Below are positions 8,925-20,878 of a stretch of DNA of 64,000 nucleotides, in pieces. The number at the start of each line of letters is the position of its first letter. The first letter of the stretch is position 1. A program made the position numbers and the translations under genes. The notes under the pieces were generated by a model. The model saw nothing but the letters and a program-made list of their open reading frames with translations, did not search any database and was not told where the DNA came from. The DNA is from Amycolatopsis sp. NBC_01488 (GTDB taxonomy: Bacteria; Actinomycetota; Actinomycetes; Mycobacteriales; Pseudonocardiaceae), in the NCBI RefSeq assembly GCF_036227105.1, contig NZ_CP109434.1, positions 7,536,501-7,600,500 of the forward strand, read 5' to 3'.

Positions 8925-9865
8925 CCCTCACCCGCCGGACCGCCCTGCTCGGCGGCCTCGGCCTCGCGCTGGCCGGCTGCTCGACGGCCGGCTACGGTGG
9001 CCCCGAACGGACGCTCACCATCGCGGCCGGCGAACGCGGCGGGTTTTATCTCGCCTTCGCCGAGCTGCTCTCCGCCGAGCTGAGCCGCGCCGAGCCGCGG
9101 CTGCACGCCACTGCCCTGCCGACCGAGGCGAGCGTCGCCAACGTCGACCTGGTGCGGCGCGGGCAGGCCGACCTCGGGCTGGTGCTCGCCGACGTCGCCC
9201 AGACGGCGCTCGGCGGCGGCGCGCCGTTCACGGAGAAGGTGCCGCTGCTCGCGCTCGGCCGCGTCTACGAGAACTACCTCCAGCTCGTCGTGCGGGCCGA
9301 CGGCCCGGTGCGGCGGCTCGCCGACCTGGCGGGCCGCCCGGTGTCGCTCGGCGCGGGCGGGTCCGGCGCGGCCCAGCTCGGCGATCGGCTGTTCGCGAAG
9401 GCCGGGATCACCGTGGACGCCCGGCACCTGCTCTTCGACGACGCCGTGCGCGCCCTGGCGGCCCGGCGGATCGACGCCATGCTGTGGTCCGGCGGGGTGC
9501 CGACGCCGAAGCTCGCGGATCTCACCCGCACGACGCCGATCGCGCTGCTGCCGCTCGACGCCGTGGTCCCGTCGCTGCGGGCCGCGTACGGGCCGGTGTA
9601 CGACCAGGTCCAGGTGCCCGACGGCGCGTACCGCGGGGTCGGCGCGCTGGGCACGATCGGCGTGGCGAACCTGCTGGTCTGCTCCGCCGCGCTGCCCGAC
9701 GACGTCGCCGCGGCGGTCGTCCGGCTGCTCGTCGAGCGGGCGACCGACCTGGTGCCCGCCGAAGCCGTCGGCACGCAGTTCCTCGACGTCCGGACGCTGA
9801 TCGGCACCCAGCCGGTTCCGCTGCAGCCGGGCGCGGCGGCCGCGTACCGGACGCTGCACGGCTGA
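8921..9865 (+). CDS. TAXI-family TRAP-type substrate-binding lipoprotein
   Basis: A 314-residue secreted lipoprotein. The N-terminus MTLTRRTALLGGLGLALAGCS combines a twin-Arg-like start with a lipobox (LAGC) for anchoring outside the membrane. The mature part (LTIAAGERGGFYLAFAELL; TEASVANVDLVRRGQADLGL) is characteristic of TAXI solute receptors. No TRAP membrane subunits (DctQ/DctM) are encoded nearby. Either it works with the MHS permease of the same operon or it feeds the histidine kinase as a ligand receptor, as TctC does for TctDE-type systems. Both are inferences. Confidence 0.85.
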   Translation: MTLTRRTALLGGLGLALAGCSTAGYGGPERTLTIAAGERGGFYLAFAELLSAELSRAEPRLHATALPTEASVANVDLVRRGQADLGLVLADVAQTALGGGAPFTEKVPLLALGRVYENYLQLVVRADGPVRRLADLAGRPVSLGAGGSGAAQLGDRLFAKAGITVDARHLLFDDAVRALAARRIDAMLWSGGVPTPKLADLTRTTPIALLPLDAVVPSLRAAYGPVYDQVQVPDGAYRGVGALGTIGVANLLVCSAALPDDVAAAVVRLLVERATDLVPAEAVGTQFLDVRTLIGTQPVPLQPGAAAAYRTLHG

Positions 9866-9882
9866 GCGCTAGATTGGGCCGC

Positions 9883-10305
9883 GTGACCGAACCCCGCCGC
9901 CCGATCGTCGAGATGCCGCTGCGCGTGCGCTACCACGAGTGCGACGGCCAGGGCATCGTCTTCAACGCCCACTACCTGGCCTATGTGGACATGTGCGCGT
10001 TCGAGGCGGAGAAGGCGCTGTTCGGTTCGCACGACGAGTTCCTGGCCCACCGCACCGACGTCGTGGTGGCGGAGGCGAACCTGAAGTTCCGCGCGCCCGC
10101 CCGGTACGACGAGGAACTGGTCGTCTCGCAGTACCTGAACCACCTCGGGACGACGTCGCTGATCTTCGACTTCGAGATCCACCGCGGCGAAGCCCTCCTC
10201 GCCGCGGCGACCATCCGGTACGTCTTCATCGACCCCGAGACGCTGCGGCCGGAGGCACCACCCGAGCCGGTGCGCAAGGTCTACGCGGCCCTGCTCGAGG
10301 GCTGA
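9883..10305 (+). CDS. YbgC-like hotdog acyl-CoA thioesterase
   Basis: A 140-residue hotdog-fold protein of the 4-hydroxybenzoyl-CoA thioesterase/YbgC group. The motif YHECDGQGIVFNAHYLAYVD carries the family's catalytic aspartate (Asp21). The product is cytosolic, probably a tetramer, hydrolysing short or medium acyl-CoA; substrate unknown. The GTG at 9883 is chosen because TEPRRPIVEMPLRVRYHE is the expected N-terminus. It lies 17 bases after the lipoprotein and 3 bases before trmL. Confidence 0.85.
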   Translation: MTEPRRPIVEMPLRVRYHECDGQGIVFNAHYLAYVDMCAFEAEKALFGSHDEFLAHRTDVVVAEANLKFRAPARYDEELVVSQYLNHLGTTSLIFDFEIHRGEALLAAATIRYVFIDPETLRPEAPPEPVRKVYAALLEG

Positions 10306-10308
10306 GCC

Positions 10309-10776
10309 GTGTTCCGCGTTCTCTTCTACCACCCCGAAATCCCGCCCAACACGGGCAACGCGATCCGGCTCGCCGCCAACACCGGGTGCGAGCTGCACCT
10401 GGTCGAGCCGCTGGGGTTCACGCTGGAGGACAAGCAGCTGCGCCGGGCCGGGCTCGACTACCACGACCTGGCGCGGGTCCAGGTGCACGCTTCGCTGTCC
10501 GCGGCGTGGGATGTGCTGCTGCCGGCGAAGGTCTACGCGTTCAGCGCGTCGGCGACGCGGCTGTACACCGATGTCGCGTACGCGCCCGGCGACGTCCTGA
10601 TGTTCGGGCCGGAGTCGGTCGGGCTGCCCGCTTCGGTGCAGGAAGCGCCGGAGGTGACCGACCGCGTCCGGCTGCCGATGCTGCCGACGAGCCGCTCGCT
10701 CAACCTGGCCAACACCGCGGCGATCACGATCTACGAGGCGTGGCGGCAGAACGGGTTCGCCACCCCGGACGCCTGA
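10309..10776 (+). CDS. trmL: tRNA (cytidine(34)-2'-O)-methyltransferase
   Basis: A SPOUT methyltransferase that 2'-O-methylates the wobble nucleotide of tRNA-Leu isoacceptors. The 155-residue protein has the small TrmL architecture: VLFYHPEIPPNTGNAIRLAANTGCELHLVEPLGF at the start, then FGPESVGLP and LPMLPTSRSLNLANTAAITIYEAWRQ, which form the trefoil-knot SAM site. The GTG start lies 3 bases after the thioesterase stop, so the two are co-transcribed. Confidence 0.93.
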   Translation: MFRVLFYHPEIPPNTGNAIRLAANTGCELHLVEPLGFTLEDKQLRRAGLDYHDLARVQVHASLSAAWDVLLPAKVYAFSASATRLYTDVAYAPGDVLMFGPESVGLPASVQEAPEVTDRVRLPMLPTSRSLNLANTAAITIYEAWRQNGFATPDA

Positions 10777-10790
10777 CCCTCGCCCGCCGA

Positions 10791-10836
10791 GTCGTGCGTG
10801 AGAAACAGTGTTCTTACCCTGTTTCTCACTCACGAC
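10791..10836. terminator. long near-perfect hairpin after trmL
   Basis: Arms GTCGTGCGTGAGAAACAG (10791-10808) and CTGTTTCTCACTCACGAC (10819-10836) pair over 18 positions with one mismatch around a 10-base loop. It begins 14 bases past the trmL stop. There is no U-tract, so it may be a tail-less terminator. Its comparatively AT-rich, gene-independent sequence also suits a dispersed intergenic repeat. Confidence 0.6.
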
Positions 10837-10892
10837 CAGCCGTGGCAGAACGGCTTCGCGAGGCCGTGGTCACCCTCCGGTAGGTTCGCCGG

Positions 10893-11408
10893 ATGCGACA
10901 GCAGTTCCTGGGGGCGCTCATCGGCGCCGCGTTCGGCACCGTGTTCGTCCTGGTCAACTCCGGAGCCCCGCTCCCCGCGGCGATCGGCTGGGTGCTGCGC
11001 GGCCTGGCGGTGCTCGCGCTCGCGGCGGTGGTGGTCCGCGGAGTGCGCGCGGGCGGCCGTCCGACGCTCGAGGGGCGGCCGATGTTCGGGCCGAGCTACC
11101 GGGTGATCGTGATCGGCGAAGTGGTCCTGCTCGTCGCCGGGTTCTTCGTCCTCGGCCTGCTGGACGCGCCGGTGCAGGCGAACGTCGCCTGGATCGCGAC
11201 CATCGTCGGGGTCCACTTCGTCGCGTTGGCGTCGGTGTGGAAGACGCGGTCGATCCTCGTGGTCGGCGTGGTGCTGACCGTGCTGGGAATCGTCGGCCTG
11301 GCACTGCTGGGCAGTTCCGCGCTGAAGTGGGTTCCGTTCGTGAGCGGCGTGCTCTCCGGGCTCACCCTTCTCGGCGGCAGCCTGTACGGCGTCCGCCGGG
11401 AAGGGTGA
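10893..11408 (+). CDS. small polytopic membrane protein of unknown function
   Basis: A 171-residue protein with about five hydrophobic segments: FLGALIGAAFGTVFVLV, the region at 30-50, VIVIGEVVLLVAGFFVLGLL, IATIVGVHFVALASVW and VGVVLTVLGIVGLALL. No family is recognised. The ATG follows the start-proximal sequence ggttcgccgg with no clear Shine-Dalgarno. It converges on the VWA gene with 3 bases between stop codons. Confidence 0.75.
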   Translation: MRQQFLGALIGAAFGTVFVLVNSGAPLPAAIGWVLRGLAVLALAAVVVRGVRAGGRPTLEGRPMFGPSYRVIVIGEVVLLVAGFFVLGLLDAPVQANVAWIATIVGVHFVALASVWKTRSILVVGVVLTVLGIVGLALLGSSALKWVPFVSGVLSGLTLLGGSLYGVRREG

Positions 11409-11411
11409 ACC

Positions 11412-12392
11412 TCACGGGAGCCGCTGGCCCCAGAACAGGCTGGCCGCCGCGCCCAGCATGAGGAACAGCGTCCCCACGACCACCCACGGCTTGCTCGCGT
11501 CGGCGTCCTTCAGCTCGTAGCCGATCTGCTCGCCGAGGTCCGCGTAGACCTTCTTCAGCTCCTCGGCGCTGGCCGCCTTGTAGAAGTCGCCGCCCGACAG
11601 CCTCGCGATCTCGCGCAGGGATTCGTCGTCGACGCTCACCGGCTGGGCCTTGCCGTCGATGTCGACCGAGCCGTGCGTCGTGCCGAACGAGATCGACGAG
11701 ATCGGCACGCCGGCCTGCTTCGCCGCCTGCGCCGCCGTGTAGCCGCCGCGGGCGGCGTACAGGTCTTCCGGCACCGTCTGCTTGCCGTCGGACATCAGCA
11801 CTATCCGGGCCGGCGGCGGTCCGTCGGCTCCGCCCACGACGCTGGAGAAGCTCTCCACCGACTGCAGGGCCGCGAAGATGCCTTCACCGGTTGCTGTCGA
11901 CTGGGCCAGCTTCAGGTTCTCGATCGCCTTGATCACGCCGTTGCGGTCGGTCGTCGGGTTGACCAGCACGGTCGCCGTGCCCGCGAACGAGATCAGGCCC
12001 AGGTTGATGCCCGGGGTCATGTTCCGCGCGAACTGCGTCGCCGCGTCCTGCGCCGCCTTCAGCCGCGTCGGCACGACGTCGGTGGCCTCCATCGACAGCG
12101 ACACGTCGATCACCAGGATCACGGTCGCCCGGTTGCGCGGCACCTTCTGCTCGGCGGTCGGCCCGGCCAGCGCCACGGTGAGGACCAGCAGTGACAGCAC
12201 GATCAGCACCGCGGGCAAGTGCCGGATCCAGCCCTGGCTCTTCGGCGCGACCTTCTCCAGCAGCGCCAGGTTCGCGAACCGCATGGTCCGCTTCCGCCGC
12301 GCGCGCTGCGCCAGGACGTACCCGATCGCGACCGCCGCGACGACGATCAGCAGCAGGAACCACCACGGCGCAGCGAACCCCGTCAAGCTCAC
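11412..12392 (-). CDS. membrane-anchored VWA-domain protein (MoxR partner)
   Basis: A 326-residue BatA-like protein. Two N-terminal membrane helices (about 7-28 and 59-77) precede a von Willebrand A domain with the metal-binding motif DVSLS at 96-100, and a C-terminal helix lies near 300-320. It is the counterpart of mycobacterial Rv1481, third in the MoxR-DUF58-VWA set. In that set the MoxR ATPase is thought to act as a chaperone for the VWA protein or its client; the envelope role is inferred. The GTG start overlaps the DUF58 stop by 4 bases. Confidence 0.9.
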   Translation of the reverse strand: MSLTGFAAPWWFLLLIVVAAVAIGYVLAQRARRKRTMRFANLALLEKVAPKSQGWIRHLPAVLIVLSLLVLTVALAGPTAEQKVPRNRATVILVIDVSLSMEATDVVPTRLKAAQDAATQFARNMTPGINLGLISFAGTATVLVNPTTDRNGVIKAIENLKLAQSTATGEGIFAALQSVESFSSVVGGADGPPPARIVLMSDGKQTVPEDLYAARGGYTAAQAAKQAGVPISSISFGTTHGSVDIDGKAQPVSVDDESLREIARLSGGDFYKAASAEELKKVYADLGEQIGYELKDADASKPWVVVGTLFLMLGAAASLFWGQRLP

Positions 12393-13333
12393 GCGACACC
12401 CCCGGACCAGCGGCGCTTGCGGGCGACGACGAACCGCACCATGTCGGCGATCCAGTCGGCGTCCGTGCGCAGCGTCAGGTGGGCCGCTCCCGCGCGCCGC
12501 AGGCCGGCCGCCACCGTCTGGCGGTGGGCGTGGGCCGCGGCCCCGAACTCCTTGCGCAGCAAGGCCGACGCATGCACTTCGCGCTGTCTTCCTGTCTCCG
12601 GGTCGGCCAGCACGACGGTGCCCACCTCGGGCAGGTCGACGTCGCGCGGGTCGAGGACTTCGATCGCGATCAGTTCGTGACGCCCGCCCAGCGCCCGCAG
12701 CGGCCGCTCCCAGGACGTGTCGCCGAGGAAGTCGGAGATCACCACGGCCAGGCCGCGCCGGCGCGGCGGACGGCGCAACGCCTCCAGCGCCTCGGCGAAG
12801 TCGCCCCGGGTGCCCTCGGGCGCCCGCGGCATCTCGACGACCTTGCGGATCAGGCCGCGAGCGTGCGCCAGGCCGCCACGAGCCGGGATGCGGGTGGTCT
12901 CCGCGCCGTTCGACAGCAGCGCGCCGATCCGGTTGCCGCCGCCCCCGGTCAGGTGCGCGACCGCCGCGACCGCGCAGACCACCAGGTCGCGCTTCTCGCA
13001 CAACGCCGTGCCGAAGTCGAGGCTCGCCGAGAGGTCGGCGACGACCCAGGTCTCCAGCTCGCGGTCGGCCACGGTCTCGCGGATGTGCGGGGTGGTGGTC
13101 CGGGCGGTGACCGCCCAGTCCATCCGGCGGACGTCGTCGCCGGGCTGGTACGGGCGGGCCTCGCCGGGCTCGGACCCCGGCCCCGGCACCAGGCCGAGGT
13201 GGTTGCCCTGCAGCAGCCCGTCGAGCCGGCGCCGGACGTCGAGCTCCAGCGTCCGGAGCCCGGCCTCCAGCCGGTCGCCCCGCAGCACCGGGGGCGCCCA
13301 CGAAGGGCGGGTGCCCTGCTCGTTCTTCGCCAT
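12389..13333 (-). CDS. DUF58 protein of the MoxR operon
   Basis: A 314-residue Rv1480-like protein. It contains the DUF58 signature GEARPYQPGDDVRRMDWAVTAR near residues 57-78, followed by a VWA-like fold with VVADLSASLDFGT. It has no membrane segments. The gene sits between moxR (7 bases) and the VWA gene (4-base overlap). Molecular function is not established for the family; the conserved trio implies a shared complex with the MoxR ATPase. Confidence 0.9.
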   Translation of the reverse strand: MAKNEQGTRPSWAPPVLRGDRLEAGLRTLELDVRRRLDGLLQGNHLGLVPGPGSEPGEARPYQPGDDVRRMDWAVTARTTTPHIRETVADRELETWVVADLSASLDFGTALCEKRDLVVCAVAAVAHLTGGGGNRIGALLSNGAETTRIPARGGLAHARGLIRKVVEMPRAPEGTRGDFAEALEALRRPPRRRGLAVVISDFLGDTSWERPLRALGGRHELIAIEVLDPRDVDLPEVGTVVLADPETGRQREVHASALLRKEFGAAAHAHRQTVAAGLRRAGAAHLTLRTDADWIADMVRFVVARKRRWSGGVA

Positions 13334-13340
13334 CGCCGGG

Positions 13341-14414
<1,074 letters not shown>

Positions 14415-14573
14415 TCTGCCTCCTCGAAAGTTCGTGCGCCGCCCCCGCGACGGTGATCACGCGGTGCGACCGTACTGCGTCCCCCGGCCGTCCGTCCGCC
14501 CGGCACGCGGACGCAGGGCTTGCCCCGTCAGTAGCCAACACCTCCCCCGGTGTGACATCTGTGAAGCACGCGC

Positions 14574-15119
14574 TCAGCGGTGGCGCTCGAGGTCCTCGGG
14601 CGTGTCGATGTCGTCGGCCTCGCCCCGCTCGGCCGGCACCTCGGTGGCCGACAGCCCGCCCAGCACCCGCCGCAGGGCCGCGTTCTCCGGCTGCTCGGGC
14701 AGCGCGGCCTTCAGCGCGGTGACCCGCCAGGCACCGAGCAGCCACTGCCTCGACCCGGTCGCGTCGACGAGGACAGCGCCGTCGCCGTCGCCGATCGCGG
14801 CGACCAGGCGGTCCACAGTGGACCGGCGGACGCCCGGGAGGTCCGCGGCCAGCACCGCGACCACCTCGACGTCGTCCGGGACGAACGCGAGCCCGGCCGC
14901 CAGCGCCGCCACCGGCCCGGTGCCGGGCACCGGCTCGCGGGTCCACACGACGTCGAAGCCGGGCCGCCGCGGGCCGACGACGATCACCCGTTCGGCGCCT
15001 TCCAGCGCGTGGATCGCGCGCGCGAGCAACGGTTTCCCGCCCACCGACAGGGCCGGCTTGTCCACACCGGACAGCCTGCGGGCCGAGCCCCCGGCCACCA
15101 CGATCCCCGCGTAACGCAT
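14574..15119 (-). CDS. mobA: MobA-like molybdenum cofactor nucleotidyltransferase
   Basis: A 181-residue NTP-transferase with the signature VVAGGSARRLSGVDKPALSVGGKPLL (GG, Arg and Lys contact the nucleotide) and the metal-binding region AVLAADLPGVR. It probably transfers GMP (or CMP) to molybdopterin. Other moco genes are absent from the window, so the exact nucleotide is not certain. It is divergent from the DUF1801 gene, with a 54-base spacer holding both starts. Confidence 0.85.
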   Translation of the reverse strand: MRYAGIVVAGGSARRLSGVDKPALSVGGKPLLARAIHALEGAERVIVVGPRRPGFDVVWTREPVPGTGPVAALAAGLAFVPDDVEVVAVLAADLPGVRRSTVDRLVAAIGDGDGAVLVDATGSRQWLLGAWRVTALKAALPEQPENAALRRVLGGLSATEVPAERGEADDIDTPEDLERHR

Positions 15120-15173
15120 CCGGGGAGGCTAGCGGCCCGGCACGATCCAGGTGAAGCCCGGCATAATCGATTC

Positions 15174-15572
15174 GTGCCCTACACCGCCGAGCCGCGCGTC
15201 GACGCCTACATCGACGCCCTGCCCGAGTGGCAGCAGGCGATCTGCCGGGAGGTCCGCGAGCTGGTGCACGCGGCGGACCCCGACGTCGTCGAGACGATCA
15301 AGCGCACCCGGCAGCCGTACTTCGTGCTCGAAGGCAACATCTGCGCCCTGCTGGCGGCGAAGGACCACGTCAACGTCTTCGTCTACGACGGCGGCATCGT
15401 CCCCGACCCCGAAGGCATCATCACCGCCGGGCACGGCAACAAGACCGCGCGGACGGTCGCCTTCCGCGAGGGCGAGCCGATCAACGCGCCCGCGCTCACG
15501 GCGATGTTCCGGCAGATCATCGCGAACAACCGGGCCGGTGGCTGGCGCAAGCTCAAGCGCGAGCAAGCCTGA
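15174..15572 (+). CDS. DUF1801 protein
   Basis: A 132-residue protein with the DUF1801 hallmarks DAYIDALPEWQQAICREVRELVHAADPDVVETIK and a central KDHVNVFVYDGG strand region. Members resemble YdhG/Fra-type small alpha/beta proteins; no enzymatic role is known. The GTG at 15174 is supported by a TATAAT-like CATAAT box about 10 bases upstream (15162-15167), which would give a very short or leaderless mRNA. It converges on the methyltransferase gene with 2 bases between stops. Confidence 0.8.
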   Translation: MPYTAEPRVDAYIDALPEWQQAICREVRELVHAADPDVVETIKRTRQPYFVLEGNICALLAAKDHVNVFVYDGGIVPDPEGIITAGHGNKTARTVAFREGEPINAPALTAMFRQIIANNRAGGWRKLKREQA

Positions 15573-15574
15573 CC

Positions 15575-16291
15575 TCAGCGGCCCAGCACGAGGTAGGCGA
15601 GGCCCAGCACGCCCCGGTAGTCGCGGACGTACTCGCGCAGGCGCCGGTCGAGCCAGTCCCGCACCTCCCCGGCCCGCGGGTCGGCCGGGTGCGCCAGCAG
15701 CCACTCCTGCCAGGCGGCACGGGACGTCGACTCGAAGTCGTCCCATTCGAGCTGGTCGGCGACGCTGAGGTGCAGTACGCGCCAGCCAGCGTCGTCCGCC
15801 GCGTCGAGCAGCGCCGGCAGAGTCAGCGTGTCGGGGCCGAAGATCTCCTCCGCCGCGGGGTTCGGCGGCGCCGCCCAGAAGCCGTCGCCGTAGAGGAGCC
15901 GGCCGGACGGCACGACCTGGGCCAGGCGCGCCAACGCGGCCTTCGTCGACCCGAAGGCGTGCGCGGCGCCGATGCAGAAGGCCCGGTCGGCCGGACCGGC
16001 CCAGGTCGCCGCCTCGGTTTCGGCCCACTCCACGCGATCCGCCAGCCCCCGGTCCCGGGCCTGCGCCCGGCCCCGTTCGAGGCCGGCGGGATCGGTGTCG
16101 ACGCCCGTTCCGCGCAGGCCGGGCGCCCGGTCGAGGGCCCGCAGCAGCAGCTCACCCCAGCCGCAGCCGAGGTCGGCCAGGAGTCCCCCGCCGAGGTCCA
16201 TCCGGTCGAGCAGCAACTCGGCGTGCGGTTCGGACAGGGGCGTGTTCCAGCGCATCCGCGAGCGCCGCAGCGCGTTCAGTTCGTCGTCCAC
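15575..16291 (-). CDS. SAM-dependent class I methyltransferase
   Basis: A 238-residue Rossmann methyltransferase. Motif I is ADLGCGWGELLLRAL near residues 38-52, followed by the acidic GTGVDTDPAGLERGRA and a typical insertion-rich C-terminal half. The substrate is unknown; the overall form resembles small-molecule methyltransferases. It lies 45 bases downstream of ripA on the same strand. Confidence 0.82.
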   Translation of the reverse strand: MDDELNALRRSRMRWNTPLSEPHAELLLDRMDLGGGLLADLGCGWGELLLRALDRAPGLRGTGVDTDPAGLERGRAQARDRGLADRVEWAETEAATWAGPADRAFCIGAAHAFGSTKAALARLAQVVPSGRLLYGDGFWAAPPNPAAEEIFGPDTLTLPALLDAADDAGWRVLHLSVADQLEWDDFESTSRAAWQEWLLAHPADPRAGEVRDWLDRRLREYVRDYRGVLGLAYLVLGR

Positions 16292-16336
16292 GCGGCCGAT
16301 CCTGTCGCCTGGGCGACGGGAGCGTCGAGCGGGTTT

Positions 16337-17683
16337 TCAGCCGATCAGGCGGGTCGCGTACGGCATGATCCCGCCGTAGCGCACCGGCGCGACCCGGACC
16401 CGCAGGCCGGACTGCGGTGCCTCGACCATCTGGCCGCCGCCGAGGTAGAGCGCGACGTGGTGGATGCCGCCGGGGCCGCCGTAGAACAGCAGGTCGCCGC
16501 GACGCATCTGGGACAGCGGCACGCGGCGGCCCGCCGTGTACTGGTAGCCGCTGTAGTGCGGCAGCGACGTCACCCCGGCGAAGGCGTAGATCATCAGGCC
16601 GGAGCAGTCGAAGCCGATCTTGTTGTAGTCGCCGTAGCGGTCGGCGACGCCGCCGTCGCGGATGCCGCGGGTCGGGCCGCTCGCGTTGCCGCCGCCCCAC
16701 GCGTAGGGCAGGCCGATCTTGGACAGCGCCCGGGCGATGACGGCTTCGATCGACGACCCGGCCGGGCCCGACGGCGCCGGGCCGGCGGCCGGACCGCCAC
16801 CGCCGGACGAGCCGAGCGCGGCCTGCCGGGCGCGCTCGTCGTCTTCGCGCTGCTTCTCGGCGAGCCAGTCCTGGTAGCGCTGCCGCTGGCCCTGCAGCCC
16901 GTTGACCTTGGACTGCGCGGCGTAGAGCTGCTGCTCGACGTCGGACTTGTTCTTCTCCAGCTGGGTGTTCTGCGACGCCTGGCTGTCCTGCGCGCTCTCG
17001 GCCGCGGACCGGGCGGCGTCGGCGCTGCTCTTCGCGTGCCGCGCCGCATCCTGCTTCTGCTGGGCGATCTCGGCGGCCTTGCGGGCCGCGGAGTCCTTGT
17101 TCGACTTCTCGGTCTGCGCCTGCTGGAGGCGGTCGAGGGCGTTGAGCCGGTCGCCGCCGACGGCGTCGAGCAGCTGCGCGCGGGCCAGCATGTCCTTGGG
17201 GCTGTCGGCGCTCAGGTACGCCGAGAGCGAGCCGACCGTGCTGCCCTGCTGGAAGCTCGCGGCGGCGAACGTCTTCAGGTCGTTCCGGGCCTTCTCGATG
17301 GCCGCGGCCGCCGCGTCCGCCTCGGTCCGGGCGGCCTTCGCGTCGTTCTCCGCCTGCGCGGCGGCGTCCTGCGCCGACTGCAGGTCGACCAGGGCCTTGT
17401 TGGCCTCTTCCTGCTTCAGCTCGACGTCGTCCTGCAGCTGCGACAGCTTCTGCTCGGCCTGGGCCAGCTGGTTGGTCAGCCGGCCGACCTCACCGGCCTT
17501 GGCGTTGGCGTCGGCCTTGCTGGTGTTCAGCTCGGAGTCGCTCGGGTTGGGCGGCGGCGGGGGCGCCGCGAGGCCCGTTCCGCCGGCGCCGAACAAGATC
17601 ACCAGGGCCAGCGTGCTCACGGTCAGTCCACGGCGCGCGCCCGGCACCTTCCCGTCCCTGCGCCGTTCCGGCACGACCGCCAC
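16337..17683 (-). CDS. ripA: secreted NlpC/P60 peptidoglycan endopeptidase, RipA-like
   Basis: Cleaves peptide stems of peptidoglycan during septum splitting; exported. The 448-residue protein has a signal peptide (GLTVSTLALVILFGAGGTGLAA, about 19-40), a long Ala/Gln/Lys-rich coiled coil at about 50-285 that should autoinhibit or position the enzyme, a Gly/Pro linker, and a C-terminal NlpC/P60 domain. The triad is Cys360 (FDCSGL), His409 and Glu421, with the 49- and 61-residue spacings of mycobacterial RipA. It is divergent from acnA as in mycobacteria. Only one Rip gene is present here; a RipB counterpart is missing. Confidence 0.93.
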   Translation of the reverse strand: MAVVPERRRDGKVPGARRGLTVSTLALVILFGAGGTGLAAPPPPPNPSDSELNTSKADANAKAGEVGRLTNQLAQAEQKLSQLQDDVELKQEEANKALVDLQSAQDAAAQAENDAKAARTEADAAAAAIEKARNDLKTFAAASFQQGSTVGSLSAYLSADSPKDMLARAQLLDAVGGDRLNALDRLQQAQTEKSNKDSAARKAAEIAQQKQDAARHAKSSADAARSAAESAQDSQASQNTQLEKNKSDVEQQLYAAQSKVNGLQGQRQRYQDWLAEKQREDDERARQAALGSSGGGGPAAGPAPSGPAGSSIEAVIARALSKIGLPYAWGGGNASGPTRGIRDGGVADRYGDYNKIGFDCSGLMIYAFAGVTSLPHYSGYQYTAGRRVPLSQMRRGDLLFYGGPGGIHHVALYLGGGQMVEAPQSGLRVRVAPVRYGGIMPYATRLIG

Positions 17684-17994
17684 CTCCGCTCACCTGCGCA
17701 CACCGCGCGTCACTGCAGTCACACCACTATCACAAGCATCACCGGAAACTTACACACCGTAGGCACCAATTCCCCTCATTGAGGGACCCCCGGCGCGGAT
17801 GGCGCAGCCCACACCGCGTGTCGTCTTGAACCCCAAACAGGACGCGCGTACTGTTTGAGTCACCGCGAGGTGTGCCATCCCGAATCCGGTCCTACGGTGG
17901 GGGTGCGCAAGACTCGCCACCACCGAACCCGACCGAACTGACCCGGGACTCGACCGCCGCACCGGCGCGGAAGTCCACGCCACTGGAGTTAGAC
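17684..17994. other. divergent ripA-acnA intergenic region
   Basis: This 311-base spacer contains, from left to right: GTCACTGCAGTCAC at 17709-17722, whose two GTGAC-type half sites are a weak candidate for an MtrA-like regulator of ripA; a short hairpin CCCTC-ATT-GAGGG at 17773-17785; and the AcnR-type operator at 17838-17853. The reading frame of acnA stays open up to 17872, but no start codon there fits the family N-terminus. I looked for a c-di-AMP riboswitch, often found before such hydrolase genes, and did not find its conserved blocks. Confidence 0.6.
17838..17853. promoter_or_regulatory. AcnR operator upstream of acnA
   Basis: CAGGACGCGCGTACTG is a full match to CAGNACnnncGTACTG, the site described for the corynebacterial aconitase repressor AcnR. 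It is flanked by AAA/TTT, which extends the palindrome to 22 bases with few mismatches. It lies 142 bases before the acnA start. The presumed regulator is encoded at 37437-38018. Confidence 0.75.
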
Positions 17995-20808
<2,814 letters not shown>

Positions 20809-20820
20809 GGGTTTCCGCCC

Positions 20821-20857
20821 CGAAGGCCTCCCCATACCGCAGGTGGGGAGGCCTTCG
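20821..20857 (+). terminator. acnA terminator hairpin
   Basis: CGAAGGCCTCCCC (20821-20833) and GGGGAGGCCTTCG (20845-20857) form a perfect 13-bp stem with an 11-base loop, 13 bases after the acnA stop. A clear U-tract is lacking (TCGTCGTCC follows), as is common in high-GC actinobacteria. Confidence 0.8.
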
Positions 20858-20878
20858 TCGTCCGGTACCGTGCCGGGT

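Noticed and set aside
17684..17880. A c-di-AMP (ydaO-type) riboswitch before ripA
   Set aside because: Expected in some actinobacteria before cell-wall hydrolase genes, but the conserved aptamer blocks were not found on the minus strand.
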